Source of the DNA: Rubricoccus marinus
GTDB lineage: Bacteria > Bacteroidota > Rhodothermia > Rhodothermales > Rubricoccaceae
Assembly (NCBI RefSeq): GCF_002257665.1
Contig: NZ_MQWB01000001.1
Span: 2,567,127-2,631,126 of the forward strand
Direction: 5' to 3'
DNA length: 64,000 nt
A program made the translations under genes and the position numbers. Position 1 is the stretch's first letter. Each line of letters opens with the position of its first letter. The notes under the pieces were generated by a model. The model saw only the letters and a program-made list of their open reading frames with translations, searched no databases and was not told the origin of the DNA. This document shows, in pieces, positions 46,626 through 54,653 of this stretch.

Positions 46626-47420
46626 CTACCGGAAGCGCGGCTCGCGGGACAGCATCGCGACCAAGTCCGTCACGCCGACCGGCCCGTGGCGGTACAGAAA
46701 CGGCTCGCCGTACGTCGCGCCGACGCGGTAGCCGTACGTCCGTGCGCGCGCCTCCACCCATTGGAGAAAGGCGGGATTGGAGATGAACGTCTCCGGCTCG
46801 CTCTCACCGGACGTCTCGCCAGAGGCCTCTGACGCGTCCGATTCGGCCGCATCGCCGCCTGTGTAGAACTGCGTACGGTAGGACAGCAACGCCTCCATGC
46901 GCCGCTCCCACACGCTGCTTACGTCGATCACGAACGTGGGCTCGAACGGGATGGACTGCATGTAGTGGAGCACGTGCGGAGGGCGCCACGGCTCCTGCGC
47001 CTCCCCCTCCCACTCGGTCTCGATTCTGACGAGCCCGGAGTAGAACAGCGCGTCCGTTGCGAGGCGCGAAGCCGCCGGGTGATCCGGGTGCCTGTCCTCT
47101 GGCGCGTTGATGAGCACAATGCTCGGGCGGTGCAGCCGAATGCGCTGAATCAGCGCCTCGCGCGCCTCGGCCGTGTTGGGGATGTCGCCATCGGGGAGCG
47201 CCAAGTTGTGGCGGGCACTCAGGCCCAGCACGCCAGAGGCGACCTCGGCCTCTTGCGCGCGCGTCTCGGGCGTGCCGCGGCTGCCGAGTTCACCGCGCGT
47301 AAAGTCGACCACGCCGGTCGTGTAGCCCTGGTCGTGGAGCAGGCACATGGTGCCGCCGGCGCAGAGTTCGACATCGTCGGGGTGGGCGGCGAGGGCGAGG
47401 ACGTCGAGAGGCTGGGTCAC
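46626..47420 (-). CDS. bshB1: bacillithiol biosynthesis deacetylase BshB1
   Basis: The 264-residue zinc deacetylase removes the acetyl group from GlcNAc-malate in bacillithiol synthesis. The PIG-L/LmbE signature AAHPDDVELCAGGT is followed by VDFTRGELGSRGTPETRAQEA and a ...DRHPDHPAAS metal-binding His segment. The start is a GTG at 47420. A short Ser/Glu-rich motif-encoded insert (ESDASEASGETSGESEPE, about 205-222) interrupts the C-terminal part. bshA and bshC are not in the window. Confidence 0.9.
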   Translation of the reverse strand: MTQPLDVLALAAHPDDVELCAGGTMCLLHDQGYTTGVVDFTRGELGSRGTPETRAQEAEVASGVLGLSARHNLALPDGDIPNTAEAREALIQRIRLHRPSIVLINAPEDRHPDHPAASRLATDALFYSGLVRIETEWEGEAQEPWRPPHVLHYMQSIPFEPTFVIDVSSVWERRMEALLSYRTQFYTGGDAAESDASEASGETSGESEPETFISNPAFLQWVEARARTYGYRVGATYGEPFLYRHGPVGVTDLVAMLSREPRFR

Positions 47421-47502
47421 GGGAGCGGGGTGGGTACCGCGCCTCTACGCGAGCCGAGCGCCAGAGGCTCCGGGCCTCTGGCGCCACGCTGCGGCCCTCG
47501 CG

Positions 47503-48525
47503 TTACGCCGCTTTCTTGCGGGGCTTGGCCACCTTCACTTCCGGCTCCGCCGTGGCGGCGCTGTCGCCAGAGGCCGCGCCGTCGCCGGCGAACCGCTCGC
47601 GCATCTTGCCGAGCAACTCGTCGATCTGCGGCGCGTCCAGCTCTTGGAGCGCCTGCACGCCGCAGTAGTGCCGCGCCGAAAGCAGGAGCTGGTGTCGGTC
47701 CAGCCCGAAGGCCGTCGCCTCGCGCATCAGGTCTTCCAGCGTGCTCGGGGCTGGCGCCAGAGGCGCGGGCGCGGGGAGTTCGTGGACGGTCGGCGCCTCG
47801 GCGGGGACCGGGCCGGCGCCCATCCGCGCGAGGAGGTCGCCAAAGGCCGGGGCTTCTACCTCCATGCCGACCGGAAACTCACTGGCGTTGCTCTTGACAA
47901 CCGTCGCGACGCGGCGCGTCTCGAAGCCGTCCTGGCGGAGCGAGAGCTCCAGCATCACGTCGACGAAGTATTCCAGGCCGCTGGAGGTCATGGGCAGGAC
48001 GCGGCCCATCTCGTTCTCCTCACGGTCCGCCTTGCCTCTGGCGCCGATCTGGTCCGTGATGACGACGCACGCACCGGAGTCCACGCACAGGCGGCGGAGG
48101 ACTTCCTGAAACACGATCTGGTCGTTCTGAAGCTCTTCGGCGGATGGCTGCGCCGTCGGGTCGCCCGTTCGCGCGCGGACGGCCTCCACCGTCGCGCGAT
48201 GCTTCCGGCCGAAGTACATCGCCCACGAGTCCAGCGCGTAGCAGCCGTACCCCTGCTCCTCGCGGCCCTCGCCGAGCGCCCAGTCCACGAACTGCGGCAG
48301 TTCGTCCGGGTGCTCAATCTCAAGCGCGTCGAAAACCGAGCCGTCCGAGCCCGGCAGGAGGCGCGCCTTGCGCTCGGTGTCGAAGTAGCACAGGCGGCCG
48401 AGGCCGGCCTCAGCCATGCTCGCGGCGAACCAGCTTTTGCCCGTTCCGGCGGCGCCACGGACGGCGACGACGAGGCGCCTCTGGCGCGGGCGGCGGCTGA
48501 GGGGATGGATGCGGGGCGTGCTCAT
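47503..48525 (-). CDS. RecA-fold P-loop ATPase, Sak4/phage-NTPase-like
   Basis: The 340-residue protein has a Walker A VRGAAGTGKSWFAASMAE close to the N-terminus, then CYFDTERKARLL, CYALDSWAMYFG and a Walker-B-like ACVVITDQIGARG strand. This layout resembles the AAA_24 / Sak4 group of RecA-like ATPases that many phages use in single-strand annealing. A Pro/Ala linker leads to a C-terminal helical region and a Lys-rich tail (KVAKPRKKAA) that might bind DNA. No other phage genes are adjacent. The start at 48525 is the ATG nearest the domain. Confidence 0.65.
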   Translation of the reverse strand: MSTPRIHPLSRRPRQRRLVVAVRGAAGTGKSWFAASMAEAGLGRLCYFDTERKARLLPGSDGSVFDALEIEHPDELPQFVDWALGEGREEQGYGCYALDSWAMYFGRKHRATVEAVRARTGDPTAQPSAEELQNDQIVFQEVLRRLCVDSGACVVITDQIGARGKADREENEMGRVLPMTSSGLEYFVDVMLELSLRQDGFETRRVATVVKSNASEFPVGMEVEAPAFGDLLARMGAGPVPAEAPTVHELPAPAPLAPAPSTLEDLMREATAFGLDRHQLLLSARHYCGVQALQELDAPQIDELLGKMRERFAGDGAASGDSAATAEPEVKVAKPRKKAA

Positions 48526-48609
48526 GTCGGGAAGGGGTTGGACCGATACACACAGCGTAGACACACCCAGTGCCACCCTTTTGTCACATGGCTTTCCCCG
48601 ATCACGTCG

Positions 48610-48626
48610 GCCTCTGGCGCCAGAGG
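48610..48626. repeat. palindrome upstream of the Sak4-like gene
   Basis: GCCTCTGGCGCCAGAGG with the last base changed; it lies 48 bases after the antiporter stop on the minus strand. Confidence 0.8.
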
Positions 48627-48673
48627 ATCTCCGCAACCGTAGCGGGCTGCTCCGACGCCAGAGGCGCAGGCGC

Positions 48674-49978
48674 CTACCCCGACTCTTTCCGCCGCCCGTA
48701 CCACTCCATGATGGGCGTGACCGAAAGCCCGTGGACCACTACGCTCGCCGCGATGGTGGTCAGCACAACGCCGAGGATGGCCCCAGAAAAGAGGTCGTAC
48801 ACGCCGTGCACCTCGGCGTACATGAGGTAGTAGATGGAGCCGATGCCGCGGATCCCGAACCACGCCATGAGGCCGCGCTGAATCCCTGTCGTGCGCGATC
48901 CTAAAAGGCCGATGCTCACCGCCAGAGGCCGGATGCCCAGGAACAGCACGGCCACGAACGCGAGGGTCTCCCACGTAAGGCTGGCGTACGTCATGAGCGC
49001 GCCCACAAGCACGACGAGCACGACGGCGCCCATCCGCTCGGCCTGCTCGGCAAAGCCCAAGACGGCCGTCGCCATCCACGCGGGCGCCACGTTCTCGTCC
49101 AGCGCGACCTCTTCGTTCTCGGCCTGGCGTGCCATCTCCTCGACCTCCTCCGAGGGCTTGTCGCCCGTGTGCCGCCGCTCCTCGTAGCGCAGCGCGAGAC
49201 CAGCTGCGAAGACCGCCAAGAACGCGTAGCTGTGAGCGTAAAGCGCGATCCCGTAGCTCAGCGCCACGAGCCCGAGCGCCAGGAAGTCGTCGGCGCCGAC
49301 GGCCTCTTTGTGCTTCTGGCGGAGGTACACGACCAGCCGCCCTACGCCGCGGCCCAACAGCCAGCCGATGGCGATGCCGCCGAGAATGGCCCAGAACACA
49401 TCAACGGCCCACCACTTCCAGCCCCACTCGCCCAGATCGCGCAAGCCCAGCATCCCGAGGCCGAGCATAACGAACGGGAATGCGGCGCCGTCGTTGAAGC
49501 CCGCCTCGCCGGTAAGAGAGAAGCGGAGCCGGTCGCGGTCATCGGGCTGGCGGATCTGCACATCCGAGGCCAGGACAGGATCGGTCGGCGCGAGAACGGC
49601 GCCGAGCAACACCGCCGCGCCCCACGGCAGGCCCAGTAGGTACTTCCCCGCGACCGCGACGAGCCCCACCGTCACAGTCATTGAGATCGTCGCGAGGCGG
49701 AGTGGGAGACGCCAGCGGCCGTCCGAGAGCGGCGTTCGGAGCTTGAGTCCGGCGGCGAACAGCGACAGGATGACCGCGATCTCGCTCAGGATCTCCAAGA
49801 TCCTCGCGTGCTCGATCGGGTCGAACACGAGAAGCCCGATGCCGAGCGGGCCGATGCCGATCCCCACCAGCAGGTACACTTGCGCGGTGGAGAGCGGGAG
49901 TCGCTTGAGCGTGGTGCCCATCAGGGCCATCAGCGTCAGCAGCGCGCCTGCGATGATGAACCAGAGAGAGAACGGCAT
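48674..49978 (-). CDS. CPA-type Na+/H+ antiporter
   Basis: The 434-residue protein has about 12 hydrophobic segments. The ion-binding region has LAPTDPVLASDV and GEAGFNDGAAFPFVMLGLG (the ND-type motif of electroneutral CPA1 exchangers), followed later by MAWFGIRGIGSIYYLMYA. A cytoplasmic acidic loop (EEVEEMARQAENEEVALDEN) lies near residue 285. It should exchange Na+ or K+ for protons, fitting a marine or saline habitat. The start at 49978 opens into the first membrane helix. Confidence 0.9.
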   Translation of the reverse strand: MPFSLWFIIAGALLTLMALMGTTLKRLPLSTAQVYLLVGIGIGPLGIGLLVFDPIEHARILEILSEIAVILSLFAAGLKLRTPLSDGRWRLPLRLATISMTVTVGLVAVAGKYLLGLPWGAAVLLGAVLAPTDPVLASDVQIRQPDDRDRLRFSLTGEAGFNDGAAFPFVMLGLGMLGLRDLGEWGWKWWAVDVFWAILGGIAIGWLLGRGVGRLVVYLRQKHKEAVGADDFLALGLVALSYGIALYAHSYAFLAVFAAGLALRYEERRHTGDKPSEEVEEMARQAENEEVALDENVAPAWMATAVLGFAEQAERMGAVVLVVLVGALMTYASLTWETLAFVAVLFLGIRPLAVSIGLLGSRTTGIQRGLMAWFGIRGIGSIYYLMYAEVHGVYDLFSGAILGVVLTTIAASVVVHGLSVTPIMEWYGRRKESG

Positions 49979-50041
49979 GGGTCGGGAGAGAGGCCGCTTC
50001 GGACGCGCCAGAGACGGGGCGGGTCCAGGCCTCTGGCGCGG

Positions 50042-50097
50042 CTGGGTTCTGGGTTCTGGGTTCTGGGTTCTGGGTTCTGGGTTCTGGGTTCTGGGGA
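50042..50097. repeat. 7-bp tandem repeat CTGGGTT x7
   Basis: Seven exact CTGGGTT units (50042-50090) and one CTGGGGA unit (50091-50097), the latter identical to the unit repeated at 35844. Confidence 0.95.
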
Positions 50098-50113
50098 AAG
50101 CTGTCCCGCGCTC

Positions 50114-50131
50114 GCCTCTGGCGCCAGAGAC
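50114..50131. repeat. variant palindrome GCCTCTGGCGCCAGAGAC
   Basis: The same single change as the copy after priA; pairing is kept (U-G) on the minus strand, along which both neighbouring genes run. Confidence 0.75.
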
Positions 50132-50175
50132 CTCGTGCAGTTCCCACCGCCTTCGACGCCGTACCCCAAACCGAT

Positions 50176-50240
50176 GTCATCGCGAGCGAAGCGCGGCGAT
50201 CTCATGCCGCTGGCCGCGGAGTCGCGGGCTTGCCGCACCG
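50176..50240. repeat. REP-like dispersed element
   Basis: The segment beginning GTCATCGCGAGCGAAGCG (50176) and continuing through GCGATCTC and CGCGGAGTCGCGGGC resembles the GTCATTGCGAGCGAAGCG family of dispersed intergenic elements known from many bacterial phyla. It is the only copy I noticed in the window. Confidence 0.5.
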
Positions 50241-50301
50241 CAGCCCGTCCTTAAGTGCAACCGAACGTGCCTCTCGAGATGAGAGTCTCTGCGCGTCGGT
50301 C

Positions 50302-50988
50302 TTACTCGCCAGAGGCCTCTGGCGGCGCGGTTTCGCTCTGGAGTTGCGCAAGGAAGCCCTGCATGAACGCCACGCGGCGCTTGGCCTCGCGGCGTCCGGC
50401 CTCGGTCTGCATCGTAGCGGGGAGGCGGAACAGCTTGGCGAAAAAGTGATCCGTCGCGTAGCGCCGGTCGTCCAGCGCGCGCGCCAGAGGCTGGAAGTCG
50501 TCGTCTACAGCGGGCACCGGGTCGTCCGGGTGGACGAGGGCGCTGCCCATCGCGCCCGCCGTGGCGTAGCACCGTGCGATGCCGATGGCGCCGAGCGCGT
50601 CCAGCCGGTCGGCGTCCTGCACCACGCGGGCCTCTGGCGTGCGCGGCGCGATGCCGGCCGAGAAGCTGTGCGCTTCGATGGCGTGCGCAACGGCGTCCAG
50701 CTTGGCGTCGGGAAAACCACGCGCTTGAAGCCAGGCGACGGCCGCGCGGGCCGCGAGGCCGCTGGCGCGCGCGCGGTCGGGCGAGTCTTTGGGAACGGTC
50801 ACGCCGTCGTGCAGCCACGCGGCGGGCAACACGACATCAAGATCCGCCCCCTCCTCTCGCGCCAGGCGCACTGCCGATGCCACGACGCGGCGGACGTGCG
50901 CGAGGTCGTGCGCCGCGTCGCCGTCCATCGTCGCGGCGAGGTGCGCCGCGCAGGCCGCCGCCAGAGGCTCAAGAGCGAGGCGAGACAC
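50302..50988 (-). CDS. HD-domain phosphohydrolase
   Basis: The 228-residue protein has the HD metal-binding set: DAAHDLAHVRRVV, LPAAWLHDGV, AIEAHSFSAG and VVQDADRLDALGAIGIAR, as in YedJ-like phosphohydrolases, which probably act on nucleotides. The start is a GTG whose first base is the last base of the upstream TAG stop, so it is coupled to the lipoprotein gene. The C-terminal PPEASGE is encoded by a palindrome (50307-50324) that overlaps the end of the gene. Confidence 0.85.
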   Translation of the reverse strand: MSRLALEPLAAACAAHLAATMDGDAAHDLAHVRRVVASAVRLAREEGADLDVVLPAAWLHDGVTVPKDSPDRARASGLAARAAVAWLQARGFPDAKLDAVAHAIEAHSFSAGIAPRTPEARVVQDADRLDALGAIGIARCYATAGAMGSALVHPDDPVPAVDDDFQPLARALDDRRYATDHFFAKLFRLPATMQTEAGRREAKRRVAFMQGFLAQLQSETAPPEASGE

Positions 50989-51422
50989 TAGCGGCGCTCC
51001 ACCTGGACCACCAGCGGGACGGTCTCCGTGTCCGGGCAGTCCGGATCGCCGGCGCACGAGACGGCGCGGACTGTGGCGTCCTCTTGCGTGATCTTGACGC
51101 GCTCGCCCTCGAACTCGTAGGTGATGCCGCACAGGTCCTTTTCGGCCATGAGCATCTCCATCGTGCCCGCGTTCTCCACCACGAGGTAGCACGCCGTCTC
51201 GTCATCGGTCTGACTCACGAGGTTGACTTCGCGTGTGCGCTGGCTCGCGCCCTGCACGCGCTCGGGGGCGCTGATCTCGAAGGTGCTGGCCACCTCAGTC
51301 GTGTCCGCCTCGCCAGAGGCCTGCGCCTCTGGCGACGTGGCGTCGGTGGACTCGGTGCGGCAGCCTGCGAGGACGAACACCGCTGCGCCGAGAAGGAGCG
51401 CGGATCGTGAGAAGCCGATCAT
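50988..51422 (-). CDS. hypothetical lipoprotein, 144 aa
   Basis: A lipoprotein signal peptide ([15 protein letters not shown]) is followed by a low-complexity linker ([24 protein letters not shown], motif-encoded) and a beta-rich domain with four Cys residues ([38 protein letters not shown]). The Cys residues may form disulfides in the periplasm. Its ATG overlaps the leuS stop (ATGA), and its own stop overlaps the HD gene start, giving a leuS-lipoprotein-HD operon. No family recognised. Confidence 0.65.
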   Translation of the reverse strand: MIGFSRSALLLGAAVFVLAGCRTESTDATSPEAQASGEADTTEVASTFEISAPERVQGASQRTREVNLVSQTDDETACYLVVENAGTMEMLMAEKDLCGITYEFEGERVKITQEDATVRAVSCAGDPDCPDTETVPLVVQVERR

Positions 51423-54151
51423 GTGGCGACGAGGTTGACGAGACGGCCGGGGACGACGATCTCTTTGCGGATGGTTTTGCCTTCCGTATGGCGCTGCACG
51501 TTGGGCTCGGCGTAGGCGGCTTCGAGGACCGCGGCCTTGTCCGCATCGGCGGCGACGGTGACCGTGCCGCGCAGCTTGCCGTTGACCTGCACGGCGATCT
51601 CGATCTCGTCCTCCTTTAGAAGCTCGGGGTCGTGCTCCGGCCACGGCGCGTAGCTCAGGCTCTCCTCGTGGCCGAGGCGCGCCCACAACTCTTCCGCGAT
51701 GTGCGGCGCGAACGGCGCCAGAAGCTGAACAAAGCGTTCGGCGACCTCTTGCGGGACCGTGTCCCACTTGTAGGCTGCGTTGACGAACTCCATCATAGCC
51801 GCGATGGCCGTGTTGAAGCGCATCGCCTCGATGTCCTCGGTCACTTTCGCGATCGTCGCGTGGAGCGTGCGGAGCTGATCCTTGCTCGCGGCCTCTTGCG
51901 TGATGGAATCGGAGAGGCCGCCAGAGGCTTCGCCCTCGTGGCCGGTCTCGCCGGTGATGAGGCGCCAGGCGCGCGAGAGGAAGCGGTGGACGCCCTCGAC
52001 GGAGCGCGTGCTCCAGGGCTTGGTCGCCTCCAGCGGGCCCATAAACATCTCGTACAGGCGCAGGCTGTCTGCGCCGTACTCGCTCACCACGTCGTCCGGG
52101 TTGACCACGTTGCCGCGGCTCTTGGACATCTTGTAGGAGCGGCTGAGCACGCGGACCTCTGGCGACTCGACGAGCACGAACCCGTCGCCCTTTTTGGTGA
52201 CCGCGTCGTCCCCCACGCGAACCGCCACGAGCGAGGAGCCGTCTCGCTCGTCTTGGAACTTGACGTCGGAGTCGTCCTCGCCCTCCACCTCGACGGCGTG
52301 CTGGGCCGAGACCCAGCCGAAGACCTCGCCGTCGTCGCCCAGGCGGCGGTAGGCGGTGTGCTCCATCTCCCCCAGGATCATGCCCTGGTGGACCAGCTTG
52401 ACAAACGGCTCGGGCGTGGACACGACGCCCGCGTCGAAGAGCACCATGTGCCAGAAGCGCGCGTAGAGCAGGTGCAGAACCGCGTGCTCGCTGCCGCCGA
52501 CGTAGAGATCGACTGGCAGCCAGTACTTCTCCTTTTCGGGGTCTACGAGTTGCTCGTCGTTGTGCGGGTCGAGAAAGCGCAGGTAGTACCAGCACGAGCC
52601 CGCCCACTGCGGCATCGTGTTCGTCTCGCGCTTGGCCTCCTTGCCGTCGACCGTGAGCGAGATCCAGTCCGTCGCCTGCGCCAGAGGCCCGTCGGGGCTG
52701 CCGGTCGGCTTGTAGTCCGGGACCTCGGGGAGCGTGACGGGCAGGGCCTCTGGCGCCAGAGGCTGCGGCGCGCCGTCGATGTGGACGACCGGGAAGGGCT
52801 CGCCCCAGTAGCGCTGGCGGCTGAAGAGCCAGTCGCGGAGCTTGTAGTTGGTCTGCGCGCGGCCCACGCCGTTGTCCTCCAGCCACGCGAGGATGGCAGT
52901 CTTGGACTCCTCCAGGCCCATGCCGTCGAGGTTGGCGCCAGAGGTCGCGATGTCGCTCACGGCGTGGCCGCTGGCGTCGGAGTTGACGTGCGGGCCCTCG
53001 CCGGTGTAGGCCTCTTTGAGCCTGCCGTCGTCGTCCTTCTCGCCGCCCGCGACGACCTCGCGGATGGGCAAGCCATAGGCCTGAGCAAACTCGAAGTCGC
53101 GCTCGTCGTGCGCCGGGACGGCCATGATGGCGCCCGTCCCGTAGGTGTTGAGCACGTAGTCCGCGACCCATACCGGGACTTTCTCGCCGTTGACCGGGTT
53201 GACCGCATGCGCGCCGGTGAAGACGCCCGTCTTAGTCTTCTGCTCCATCCGGTCGCGGTCGGTCTTGTGCGACGCCTTCGTCACGTACGCCTCGACCTCG
53301 CCAGAGGCCTCTGGCGTCGTGATCTGCTTCACGAGCGGATGCTCGGGGGCGAGGACCATGTAGGTCGCACCGAAGAGCGTGTCTGGCCGCGTCGTGAACA
53401 CACGGACGACCTTCTCGGGGTGGCCGAAGACGCGGAAGTCCACCTCGACGCCGATGCTCTTGCCGATCCAGTTGCGCTGCATCTCCTTGGTGGAAACGGG
53501 CCACTCCACGTCGTCCAGGCCGGCCAGGAGCCGGTCGGCGTACTCGGTGATCTTGAGCATCCACTGCCGCATGGGCAGCTGTACCACGGGGTGCCCGCCG
53601 CGCTCACTCTTGCCGTCGATGATCTCCTCGTTCGCGAGAACGGTCCCGAGCGCCGGGCACCAGTTGACGGGCACCTCAGCTTGGTAGGCGAGGCCCTTCT
53701 CGTAGAGCTTGAGGAAGATCCACTGCGTCCAGCGGACGTAACCGGGGTCGGTCGTGTTGACCTCGCGCGACCAGTCGTAGGAGAAGCCGAGGCTCTGGAG
53801 CTGCGTCCGGAACGTGTTGATGTTCTTCTCGGTCGTCTCGCGCGGGTGCGTGCCCGTCTCGATGGCGTACTGCTCGGCGGGCAGGCCGAAGGCGTCCCAG
53901 CCCATCGGGTGGAGCACGTTGAAGCCTCTGGCGCGCTTGTACCGCGCGAGGATGTCCGTGGCCGTGTAGCCCTCCGGGTGGCCGACGTGGAGACCAGACC
54001 CGGAGGGGTACGGAAACATGTCGAGCACGTAGTACGGCTCTTTGCTGGCGTCGAAGCCCTCGTCGCCGGGGCCGAGGGTTTTAAACGTGTCGTGCTCGGC
54101 CCAGTAGGCCTGCCAGCGGGGTTCGATGTCGTCGTGGGGGTAGCCTGCCAT
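51419..54151 (-). CDS. leuS: leucyl-tRNA synthetase
   Basis: The 910-residue class I synthetase charges tRNA-Leu. The HIGH-type motif appears in [15 protein letters not shown], the KMSKS motif in [15 protein letters not shown], and the CP1 editing domain with its Thr/Asp-rich segment ([21 protein letters not shown]) lies between. Length is normal. Motif-encoded runs are tolerated in loops: [13 protein letters not shown] (palindrome 53299-53316) in the editing domain and [11 protein letters not shown] (palindrome 52746-52763) before the catalytic core resumes. The start lies 42 bases after TAGCTTGCG. Confidence 0.96.
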   Translation of the reverse strand: MAGYPHDDIEPRWQAYWAEHDTFKTLGPGDEGFDASKEPYYVLDMFPYPSGSGLHVGHPEGYTATDILARYKRARGFNVLHPMGWDAFGLPAEQYAIETGTHPRETTEKNINTFRTQLQSLGFSYDWSREVNTTDPGYVRWTQWIFLKLYEKGLAYQAEVPVNWCPALGTVLANEEIIDGKSERGGHPVVQLPMRQWMLKITEYADRLLAGLDDVEWPVSTKEMQRNWIGKSIGVEVDFRVFGHPEKVVRVFTTRPDTLFGATYMVLAPEHPLVKQITTPEASGEVEAYVTKASHKTDRDRMEQKTKTGVFTGAHAVNPVNGEKVPVWVADYVLNTYGTGAIMAVPAHDERDFEFAQAYGLPIREVVAGGEKDDDGRLKEAYTGEGPHVNSDASGHAVSDIATSGANLDGMGLEESKTAILAWLEDNGVGRAQTNYKLRDWLFSRQRYWGEPFPVVHIDGAPQPLAPEALPVTLPEVPDYKPTGSPDGPLAQATDWISLTVDGKEAKRETNTMPQWAGSCWYYLRFLDPHNDEQLVDPEKEKYWLPVDLYVGGSEHAVLHLLYARFWHMVLFDAGVVSTPEPFVKLVHQGMILGEMEHTAYRRLGDDGEVFGWVSAQHAVEVEGEDDSDVKFQDERDGSSLVAVRVGDDAVTKKGDGFVLVESPEVRVLSRSYKMSKSRGNVVNPDDVVSEYGADSLRLYEMFMGPLEATKPWSTRSVEGVHRFLSRAWRLITGETGHEGEASGGLSDSITQEAASKDQLRTLHATIAKVTEDIEAMRFNTAIAAMMEFVNAAYKWDTVPQEVAERFVQLLAPFAPHIAEELWARLGHEESLSYAPWPEHDPELLKEDEIEIAVQVNGKLRGTVTVAADADKAAVLEAAYAEPNVQRHTEGKTIRKEIVVPGRLVNLVAT

Positions 54152-54193
54152 CGGGGCGCCGCGCGCGTGGCGGCGGGGTGCGTGTGCAAAACG

Positions 54194-54202
54194 CGCAAGC
54201 TA
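54194..54202 (-). promoter_or_regulatory. putative promoter of leuS, TAGCTTGCG
   Basis: On the minus strand TAGCTTGCG lies 42 bases before the leuS ATG. It is identical to the element before priA. Confidence 0.45.
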
Positions 54203-54268
54203 CCGCCAGAGGCCTCGGGCGAGGGGTGCTACCAGATGGCGGACGTGCTGCCTACGGAGCGGGGGCGC

Positions 54269-54628
54269 TCAGGGAGGCATGATGATCACCGGCGGCGGGG
54301 AGATTGCGGCGATGCTCGCCCCGCTACCTATCCGCACCTGGTATGGGTAAGGCCTCGAGCCAGGATTAATGGAGCCGGGAGTAGCAGCGACGAAGATGCG
54401 CTTCCCTTGAAGCGCAACCTCCTTCGCAAACATCGTCCCCTCGGACACCCAGGGCAGCTCAATCTCTATGTCATCATTTATGCCCCGCACTTCCCATACG
54501 AGTACGCAATACGCGCTTGCCTCCATATAGTCCTCAATGGCATTGCCCGGCGCATCGCCTCGCGACTTAGACAATACAACATAGACTCCTTTTTTTTTGG
54601 TAATGACTCCAACAGTTCTGCTTGGCAT
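54269..54628 (-). CDS. hypothetical protein, 119 aa, with an A9 tract near its start
   Basis: The small protein follows the third kinase gene by 25 bases on the same strand. It begins MPSRTVGVITKKKGVYVVLS, where the three Lys codons are part of a run of nine As (54590-54598), and continues as a beta-prone domain (YCVLVWEVRGINDDIEIELP, KRIFVAATPGS) ending PPPVIIMPP. Base composition is less GC-rich than its neighbours and no motif copies occur. The homopolymer could cause slippage during replication or transcription. Family and function unknown; the start could also lie elsewhere. Confidence 0.5.
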   Translation of the reverse strand: MPSRTVGVITKKKGVYVVLSKSRGDAPGNAIEDYMEASAYCVLVWEVRGINDDIEIELPWVSEGTMFAKEVALQGKRIFVAATPGSINPGSRPYPYQVRIGSGASIAAISPPPVIIMPP

Positions 54629-54653
54629 ATCTGTGCGGGTTGCCCGCGATGAG

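Larger units (their letters stand above)
49979..50301. other. repeat-rich intergenic region
   Basis: These 323 bases between the antiporter and the HD-domain gene contain no gene. They hold a 7-bp tandem array (50042-50097), a variant palindrome (50114-50131), a REP-like segment (about 50176-50240) and half-sites. No promoter for the antiporter was identified. Confidence 0.75.

Noticed and set aside
50042-50097. Tandem repeats considered as a CRISPR array
   Set aside because: Units are 7 bp and directly adjoining, with no spacers and no cas genes nearby.
51632-54652. 1006-codon plus-strand open frame opposite leuS
   Set aside because: The translation is antisense to a clear leucyl-tRNA synthetase and has the Arg/Leu/Val/Gly bias of GC-rich shadows.
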